Of a stretch of 11,576 nucleotides of DNA, positions 6,783 through 11,576 are shown one piece after another. The position numbers were made by a program, and so were the translations under genes. The notes beneath the pieces are model-generated. The model did no database searches. It saw only the letters and a list, made by a program, of their open reading frames with translations, and was not told the DNA's origin. This DNA comes from Nitrospirota bacterium (GTDB lineage: Bacteria; Nitrospirota; Thermodesulfovibrionia; UBA6902). The stretch spans positions 1 through 11,576 of the forward strand of contig JAJRVB010000069.1 of NCBI GenBank assembly GCA_024277515.1, in the 5' to 3' direction. Each line of letters starts with the position of its first letter. Positions within the stretch are counted from its first letter, which is position 1.

Positions 6783-6791
6783 AAAAAAAAA
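6783..6791 (+). other. A9 run separating an ATG from the TPR protein frame (slippage or frameshift site)
   Basis: ATG GGT CTA at 6775-6783 runs into nine consecutive A residues and then meets TGA at 6808-6810. One extra A would join MGLKKK to DFFLLISAS and the rest of the TPR frame, giving a 204-residue protein with an N-terminal membrane anchor. A9 runs are known sites of RNA polymerase slippage, and also of sequencing error and of phase-variation mutations. Confidence 0.6.
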
Positions 6792-6863
6792 GATTTCTTC
6801 CTGCTGATATCAGCTTCCCTCCTGATAGTATTATCCCTTTACGTCTTCAATAACAGACATACC

Positions 6864-7388
6864 ATGAAGGCCCTGCTCTATCAGACGCTCGGTGACCAGG
6901 AGAATGCCATTGCGGAATTTTCAGCAGCAGTCCGGGATGATCCGGAAAATGCGTATGCGTACTATCAGCTTGGATTGATGTACAAGGAAAGGGGAGAGTT
7001 CGGCAATGCGGAAGACGTATACCGGAAACTTCTCGCTATCTTCCCTGATCATCCCCATGCAAACTATGATCTTGGATATGTATACAGGGAGACAAAAGAA
7101 TATGATAAGGCTATGGCGCAGTACCGGAAGGCCCTGAAGAAAGACCCGGACAATGCATATGTTCATTATGACCTTGGTTTTATTTACAAGGAGAAGGGCA
7201 TGTACGAAAAGGCATTGTCAGAATACCGGAAGGTCCTCGAAATTGATCCGGCCCATCGGTTTGCATTGTGGGACATTGGTGTTGTGTATGAAAAAATGGG
7301 GATGAAGGAGAAGGCGGAAGATCAGTTCAGGCGCTATCATGAAATGACGGACTGCAGTATAAGAAGATTCTGGAACTGTGTGGATTAA
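6864..7388 (+). CDS. TPR repeat protein, membrane anchor probably lost to or joined by a frameshift
   Basis: The intact ATG-started frame encodes 174 residues, almost all tetratricopeptide repeats in perfect 34-residue phase. Repeats begin at about 30, 64, 98 and 132, each with the W/Y-LG-Y...A...Y-P pattern (YYQLGLMYKERGEFGNAEDV, NYDLGYVYRETKEYDKA, HYDLGFIYKEKGMYEKA). Repeat 1 would have to begin four residues before this Met, so ATG 6864 cuts into it, and it has no Shine-Dalgarno. The same frame is open upstream to 6747 and encodes a hydrophobic helix DFFLLISASLLIVLSLYVF, but contains no start codon. ATG 6775 lies one base out of frame across an A9 run. The likely product is an inner-membrane-anchored, periplasmic TPR scaffold. 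Beside a polysaccharide synthase and a barrel protein this recalls AlgK or the TPR part of BcsC/PgaA (inference). Confidence 0.85.
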   Translation: MKALLYQTLGDQENAIAEFSAAVRDDPENAYAYYQLGLMYKERGEFGNAEDVYRKLLAIFPDHPHANYDLGYVYRETKEYDKAMAQYRKALKKDPDNAYVHYDLGFIYKEKGMYEKALSEYRKVLEIDPAHRFALWDIGVVYEKMGMKEKAEDQFRRYHEMTDCSIRRFWNCVD

Positions 7389-7562
7389 ACCGAAAAATGC
7401 AGATATTGCTCAACAAATAATTAACTCGATAATTTATTGATATAAAGTGCATAATGCTTTGAATAATAATCTGCACTCTAAGATTGGTTAATAATGCATC
7501 TAATGTATCGAAAATAATTTGGTTTCACAACACCTACATTTTTCTAAAGTACTTTTGGTTAA

Positions 7563-9584
7563 TTGGAAATTACGGCATATATATCAATAAATCTTCTGCT
7601 TTTTTCTGCCTGGAATATTTTCCTTTTTCGAAAGAAAAATTGCCTGAGCTTTGCGGACAGGCTGATAGGGACATTTATTGCCGGATTGACTCAGATTATA
7701 GCAACCGAGATGCTGCTCGGAGTCGTGTTCAGAAAGCTCTATCCTCTTCCTCTGTTTATAATTAATGCCCTTATATCTACTGGAATTATTGTTGTTGTGC
7801 TGCTGTCCGGAGGATGCAGGGGTATCATTGACGAGATGCGGGACGAGGCGCTCCGGGTGTTCCGTATTATCAGGGAAGACATAATCCTGCTCTGTCTGTT
7901 CGGGCTCTTTTGTCTTTCTGTTTTGTGGCTCGTTTTTACAGGATATCTCTTCCCCTCATATTCCTGGGACGCGCTGTATTATCACCTGCCGATTGTGGGA
8001 CAGATCATACAGAGCGGCACGATTCAGGAAAACCCGACCCCGTCATTTATCCAGCAGTACATGAACATTTTTTCGAAGAACGTAAACCTCTTTTTCGTCT
8101 GGAATGTTATTTTTCTGAAGAGTGAGGTCATTGTGGACCTGAGCCAGCTCTTTTTCACGCTTGCGGGTGTGCTGGCCATTTACAGCATGGCGCTGAAACA
8201 GAAAATAAGAGAGAAATACGCTGTCTATGCGGCGCTCCTCTTTTTCTTTACGCCCGTGCTGATTCTTCAGTCAACCACAAATTATGTTGATGCCGCGGTT
8301 TCGATGTTATTTCTTGTTGCCCTGAACTTTGGTGTGAACAATATTATAGCGCATGGTCCGGCTGCGGATCACACAGTAGATCCAGGGGCAGGGAATAGGG
8401 TTTCGATGCTTTTCTCAGGGCTGGCCGCGGGCATCCTGCTCGGCTCAAAGCCGACTGGGCCGTTATTCATTTTCGTGCTGGCCGGTGTAATGCTGACTTG
8501 TGAAGTCATAAAGCATATTAAACCGCAAGGCAGTACAGGATACGGACTGAAACACGGTCTGAAGACCTTTCTGGTCTGTTTCATGTTGCCTGTTTTTTTG
8601 ATTGGCGGATACTGGTATATGCGAAACTGGGTCTTCTATGGCAACCCCGTATATTACATGGATATTTCAGTTTTCAATGTCCCGCTGTTCAAGGGGCTTG
8701 AAAGGACCTGGGTAGAGCCTGCCCCTCCCATTATTGAAAACCTGAACTATCTGACGCGGCTGTTTTATGTCTGGCTGGAGCGTGTCAGCTATTACATGTA
8801 TGACTCACGGCTAAGCGGGTTCGGCCCGATATGGTTTATCCTTTTTTTGCCTTCCATCCTGTTTTCTCTGACTTATGCGATCAGAAAGAAAAAATACGGC
8901 ATACTTTTTGTCGGTGCGGTCTGTCTGGTCACGTTTCTTGTTCATCCGAGAAACTGGACCCCAAGGTATGTTATTTTTATCGTAGGTCTGGGCGCCCTTT
9001 CTTTCGCCCTGCTCATGGATTACTTTCACAAACGGGAAAAGATCATCGGTTCAATGGCCCTGCTGCTTGCGGTATATATATTTTTGACCGCAAATTCACC
9101 CTGCATCATGCCGCGGCATATACAGGAGTTTCTGCATCTCTCTCCGGCTGAACGTACGCTTTCCCGCCTTAAGCCCTTTAATATAGACACGAAGGTCCGG
9201 AATGAGTACGGCTACTGGATCTGGATTGACAACAATGTCACGGCTGGCGACACACTCGCATATACGTTTGAGAGTTTTGACCTGGATACGTCAAGGCCAT
9301 TCTTTACGAGACCTCTCTGGAACCGGGGTTTTTCAAACAGGGTTGTATACGTTAAATCCGGGACGTATAAGGAATGGCTGCGGATACTGAAAGACAGCCG
9401 TGCAACCTACATATTAATGAAAAAGAACTCACCCGAAGACAGGTGGGTCGAAAATGAACGGAAGATTTTTTATTCTCTCAGCTGGATGGGAAATATCAGA
9501 GAGAAGTTCCGGGTTGTATATGATGATAAATACTATAAAATTGTGGAATACATAGAAGGCGTAAGGACTAAGGCGGCAGGATGA
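7563..9584 (+). CDS. GT-C-fold membrane glycosyltransferase (ArnT/PMT/GT39-like)
   Basis: This 673-residue protein has about a dozen hydrophobic segments up to about residue 510 and a soluble C-terminal part of about 160 residues. Marks of the polyprenyl-phosphate-sugar-dependent GT-C superfamily are SWDALYYHLP (134-143; D136 is the expected catalytic acid in the first periplasmic loop), NYVDAA (240-245), GSKPTGP (294-300), RNWVFYGNPVYY (354-365) and WTPRY (465-469). Such enzymes transfer a sugar from an undecaprenyl-phosphate carrier to a lipid, protein or glycan on the outer face of the inner membrane. The start is a TTG fixed by a TAA immediately before it (7560-7562); there is no Shine-Dalgarno, and the next Met is residue 50, so the start is uncertain. 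Its stop overlaps the next ORF as ATGA, indicating translational coupling. Acceptor and sugar are unknown. Confidence 0.88.
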   Translation: MEITAYISINLLLFSAWNIFLFRKKNCLSFADRLIGTFIAGLTQIIATEMLLGVVFRKLYPLPLFIINALISTGIIVVVLLSGGCRGIIDEMRDEALRVFRIIREDIILLCLFGLFCLSVLWLVFTGYLFPSYSWDALYYHLPIVGQIIQSGTIQENPTPSFIQQYMNIFSKNVNLFFVWNVIFLKSEVIVDLSQLFFTLAGVLAIYSMALKQKIREKYAVYAALLFFFTPVLILQSTTNYVDAAVSMLFLVALNFGVNNIIAHGPAADHTVDPGAGNRVSMLFSGLAAGILLGSKPTGPLFIFVLAGVMLTCEVIKHIKPQGSTGYGLKHGLKTFLVCFMLPVFLIGGYWYMRNWVFYGNPVYYMDISVFNVPLFKGLERTWVEPAPPIIENLNYLTRLFYVWLERVSYYMYDSRLSGFGPIWFILFLPSILFSLTYAIRKKKYGILFVGAVCLVTFLVHPRNWTPRYVIFIVGLGALSFALLMDYFHKREKIIGSMALLLAVYIFLTANSPCIMPRHIQEFLHLSPAERTLSRLKPFNIDTKVRNEYGYWIWIDNNVTAGDTLAYTFESFDLDTSRPFFTRPLWNRGFSNRVVYVKSGTYKEWLRILKDSRATYILMKKNSPEDRWVENERKIFYSLSWMGNIREKFRVVYDDKYYKIVEYIEGVRTKAAG

Positions 9585-9754
9585 AGGCGGAGACAAAACA
9601 GGATGTTTTTTTTGTGATATTTTTATGCATTGTGCTGACGCTGGCCGTAATGTATTTCTCTGTGCCCGAGAGAAATGACTTTTTTGAATATCAGCTTGAC
9701 TGGTGGGGGGAGTTCTTGAGGGTCCTGCGGTCAGGCATAAAGGAGATTTGGTGA
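9581..9754 (+). CDS. Small membrane protein, 57 residues, coupled to the GT-C gene
   Basis: The ATG overlaps the stop of the GT-C gene as ATGA (9581-9584), a classic coupling arrangement, with GGCAGG just upstream. The protein has a short polar N-terminus (MKAETKQD) and one hydrophobic helix (about 9-28, VFFVIFLCIVLTLAVMYFS). The tail is aromatic and amphipathic (NDFFEYQLDWWGEFLRVLRS, ending GIKEIW), possibly lying on the membrane surface. The family is not recognised. The coupling suggests an accessory subunit of the GT-C enzyme. It is the last ORF before a 248-bp intergenic stretch. Confidence 0.65.
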   Translation: MKAETKQDVFFVIFLCIVLTLAVMYFSVPERNDFFEYQLDWWGEFLRVLRSGIKEIW

Positions 9755-9795
9755 TATAATGAAGTTATAAGGGTTAAACGTACAAAAAACATTTG

Positions 9796-9875
9796 GCCGC
9801 AGATAAGCGCGGATAAATACTGATATAACAGAACAATATGAAAAATCGATGTTAATCTGTGCAAATCAGTGGCTG
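9796..9875. repeat. Dispersed-repeat-like element with GCAGATAA units and inverted ends
   Basis: The left part has roughly 10-bp units (CGCAGATAAG, CGCGGATAAA, TACTGATATA). The right part (GTTAATCTGTGCAAATCAGT then GGCTG) is an imperfect inverse of the left, with about 15 of 22 positions complementary. The wording 'GCAGATAA..GCGGATAAA..CTGAT ... AATCTGTG..AAATCAGTGGC' is one I recognise as a common intergenic repeat of many environmental bacterial genomes; its function is unknown to me. Only one copy is in this window. Confidence 0.5.
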
Positions 9876-9895
9876 ATAGCCGTTTTCAGGTTAAA

Positions 9896-9918
9896 TGGAA
9901 TATTACATAGATATTCCA
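9896..9918. repeat. Perfect 8-bp inverted repeat, possible operator
   Basis: TGGAATAT (9896-9903), a 7-nt spacer, and ATATTCCA (9911-9918). The half-site centres are about 15 bp apart. It lies about 20 nt upstream of the candidate -35 box of the radical SAM gene. There is no U-tract, so an operator or a chance hairpin is more likely than a terminator. Confidence 0.35.
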
Positions 9919-9936
9919 AATATGACCATTAGATGA

Positions 9937-9965
9937 TTGACTTTCAGAGATGGTTGATTAATAAT
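9937..9965 (+). promoter_or_regulatory. Candidate sigma-70 promoter for the radical SAM gene
   Basis: TTGACT (9937-9942), 17 nt, then AATAAT (9960-9965), about 38 nt before the ATG at 10003. The -35 box is strong (five of six). The -10 box is ambiguous within an AT-rich run, and TAATAA one base earlier is equally possible. Confidence 0.4.
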
Positions 9966-10002
9966 TAATAGGTCATGGAGTCTAAAAGAGGATATACGTA
10001 AA

Positions 10003-11430
10003 ATGACAAACAGAAGGGCATTATTTATAGTTCCCCCGACAGGTCTTTTTTACAGGGATGACCGGTGCCAGGTATCTCTGAAAGGGGTGTCAAATTCCCC
10101 CCGCCCGCCTCTGGACCTGGCTTACATGTCTGCAATTCTTGAGGAAAACGGCTTTGAATGCAGGATGCAGGACTATCCGGTTGAAGAAGGCACATGGCTG
10201 GACGTTGAAAAAGACCTGAAGGACTTTGCTCCTGCCATCCTCGTTATCTATACAACGATCACATCTGTCAGGGAGGACCTGAAGGCATGCAGGATTGCAA
10301 AGGAGATCAATCCGGATATCATCACTGTAGCAAAAGGAGGGGACACCACCATCCGTCCTGAAGAGCGGCTTGAGATGTGCGGGGACCTGGATATCACGGT
10401 AATAGGTGAGCCGGAACTGACCATGCTCGAAATAGCCCAGGGAAGGGACCTCCGGGAGATAAAAGGTATCTGTTACCGGGAAAATGGTGAAATTGTGAAG
10501 ACCCCGAGGAGACCCTTTATCGACGACCTTGACATACTGCCCTTTCCATCGAGGCATCTTCTGGATCAGGGCCGGTATGTTCGGCCGGATACAGGGGAAG
10601 TCCTCACTACGATTCAGTCGGGCCGGGGGTGTCCGGCCAAATGCATTTACTGTCTCAGCAGGGTTGTCGCAGGCGCTGAGCTAAGGCTTCGTTCTCCAAA
10701 AAATGTTGTTGATGAGCTTGAGCAGTGTGTAAGGGAATACGGTATCAGAAACTTTTTCTTCAGGGCCGATACTTTCACATGGGACAAGGAATGGGTCATC
10801 AGCGTATGCAAAGAAATTATTGAGAGGAAACTTGATATAGAGTGGGTGGCAAACAGCAGGGCAAGCACTGTGGATGATGAGAGGCTGAGCTGGATGAAGA
10901 AGGCCGGCTGCTGGCTTGTCTCTTTCGGGGTTGAGAGCGGAAACCAGCATATACTCGACATGACTCAGAAAGGGATAACCCTTGAACAGTCAAGAGAGGC
11001 GCTTCGGCTCGCAAAGAAACACAAGCTTAAGACCTTTGTGACTTTTCTGATCGGCATGCCCTGGGACACGAGAGAAACAATCATGCAGACATTTGATTTC
11101 GCGCGGGAGATTGACAGTGATTTTTTTGAGGTCATACTGCCGTTTCCCTTTCCCGGAACGAAATATTATGAAATAGCAAAAAGAGACGGCCTCATACTTG
11201 ATGGTGTGTATGACACGATGTATGACCATTTCAATTCATTTGTCAGGACCTACCACCTGTCAGCGGATGAACTGACCGAGCTCAAAAAGAAGTCCTTCTG
11301 GTATCTGTATGCAAGACCGAAATATGTTAAAAAAATATTGTCCCAATGCAGCTCGCCGAAGGCGTTCATGAATTTCCTCTCATTTGGCGTAAGCAAGATG
11401 AAGGCGCATTTTGCGTCTTCCCACTCCTGA
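10003..11430 (+). CDS. B12-binding-domain radical SAM enzyme
   Basis: The 475 residues show the two-domain layout of the BchE/HpnP-like class. The N-terminal cobalamin-binding Rossmann domain (about 5-150) has PRPPLDLAYMSAILEENGFE, a strand ILVIYTTIT and KGGDTTIRPEE, where relatives usually have GGPH-x-T. The radical SAM barrel then starts at TIQSGRGCPAKCIYC; C210, C214 and C217 form the CxxxCxxC that binds the 4Fe-4S cluster and SAM. SFGVESGNQHIL and TFLIGMPWDTRETI are typical later strands. Members methylate unactivated carbons or phosphorus, or rearrange rings; the substrate is not readable. AGAGGA precedes the ATG by 10 nt. A GT2 gene starts 9 nt after the stop, so the two are an operon, and modification of a sugar or lipid carrier would fit (inference). 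Confidence 0.92.
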   Translation: MTNRRALFIVPPTGLFYRDDRCQVSLKGVSNSPRPPLDLAYMSAILEENGFECRMQDYPVEEGTWLDVEKDLKDFAPAILVIYTTITSVREDLKACRIAKEINPDIITVAKGGDTTIRPEERLEMCGDLDITVIGEPELTMLEIAQGRDLREIKGICYRENGEIVKTPRRPFIDDLDILPFPSRHLLDQGRYVRPDTGEVLTTIQSGRGCPAKCIYCLSRVVAGAELRLRSPKNVVDELEQCVREYGIRNFFFRADTFTWDKEWVISVCKEIIERKLDIEWVANSRASTVDDERLSWMKKAGCWLVSFGVESGNQHILDMTQKGITLEQSREALRLAKKHKLKTFVTFLIGMPWDTRETIMQTFDFAREIDSDFFEVILPFPFPGTKYYEIAKRDGLILDGVYDTMYDHFNSFVRTYHLSADELTELKKKSFWYLYARPKYVKKILSQCSSPKAFMNFLSFGVSKMKAHFASSHS

Positions 11431-11439
11431 GCATACCAT

Positions 11440-11576
11440 ATGCTCTCAGACAAGAAGATAGCCGTAATCATACCTGTCCTCAATGAAGAGCGGACCCTGC
11501 CGCTTGTGCTGAAAGATATCCCGCGAGACCTGGTTGATGAAGTGGTTGTCATAGACAACGGGAGTAGTGACAGGAC
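11440..11576 (+). CDS. Family 2 glycosyltransferase, polyprenyl-phosphate sugar synthase-like, 3' end outside window
   Basis: Only the first 45 residues are present. IAVIIPVLNEERTLPLVL is the nucleotide-binding start of a GT-A fold, and DEVVVIDNGSSDRT carries the first aspartate motif in the form (VDNGSxD-T) common in dolichol-phosphate-mannose/glucose synthase-like enzymes. Such enzymes move a sugar from GDP- or UDP-sugar to polyprenyl phosphate, the donor used by GT-C enzymes such as the one at 7563. It starts 9 nt after the radical SAM gene without a clear Shine-Dalgarno, suggesting coupling. C-terminal membrane helices, if any, lie outside the window. Confidence 0.85.
   Translation, partial: MLSDKKIAVIIPVLNEERTLPLVLKDIPRDLVDEVVVIDNGSSDR

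Noticed and set aside
7446..7477. AGTGCA ... TGCACT inverted repeat upstream of the GT-C gene
   Set aside because: Six base pairs across a 20-nt loop in A+T-rich sequence is within chance.
7484..7765. Frame of 93 codons overlapping the start of the GT-C gene
   Set aside because: It starts at a TTG without a ribosome binding site, and most of its length overlaps the GT-C N-terminus in another frame; its composition does not look like a protein domain.

Overview
The window looks like a chromosomal segment of a Gram-negative, probably anaerobic or microaerophilic bacterium. The evidence is a signal-peptide-bearing putative outer-membrane barrel, a PilZ (cyclic-di-GMP) protein, a cobalamin-binding radical SAM enzyme and moderate G+C. 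The general style resembles Nitrospirota or Desulfobacterota genomes, but that placement is inference only; no rRNA or marker gene is present. No CRISPR array, tRNA, rRNA, transposase or phage gene was seen.

Left part (1-2548): a rhodanese-like protein, cut by the window edge, runs rightward. It converges on a leftward three-gene operon for a polar amino-acid-type ABC importer (ATPase, permease, permease). The importer has no substrate-binding protein here. The middle gene has no good canonical start, but a strong Shine-Dalgarno sits at ideal distance from an AUU codon that would restore a family-typical N-terminus.

Middle part (2549-4099): a 345-bp gene-free stretch holds a perfect hairpin in the ABC operon leader and a candidate sigma-54 promoter. 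It ends at a 49-residue single-helix membrane protein with a textbook ribosome binding site. Then come a stand-alone PilZ protein and an ArsR-type repressor, both leftward.

Right part (4100-11576): all genes run rightward and concern envelope glycans. They are a processive cellulose-synthase-like glycosyltransferase, a beta-barrel-like exported protein, a hairpin terminator, a TPR protein, a GT-C membrane glycosyltransferase, a 57-residue membrane protein overlapping it by ATGA, a B12-binding radical SAM enzyme, and the start of a GT2 polyprenyl-phosphate-sugar-synthase-like gene. The TPR protein's membrane anchor is encoded in frame but is separated from its ATG by an A9 run.

Working model (inference): the synthase, barrel, TPR protein and nearby PilZ protein resemble the parts list of a synthase-dependent exopolysaccharide secretion system (the alginate Alg8/AlgE/AlgK/Alg44 logic), here as small separate genes. 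The last GT2 could make a polyprenyl-phosphate sugar for the GT-C enzyme. The points most worth checking are the AUU start, the A9 frameshift or slippage site, the two small membrane proteins and the secretion-module hypothesis.
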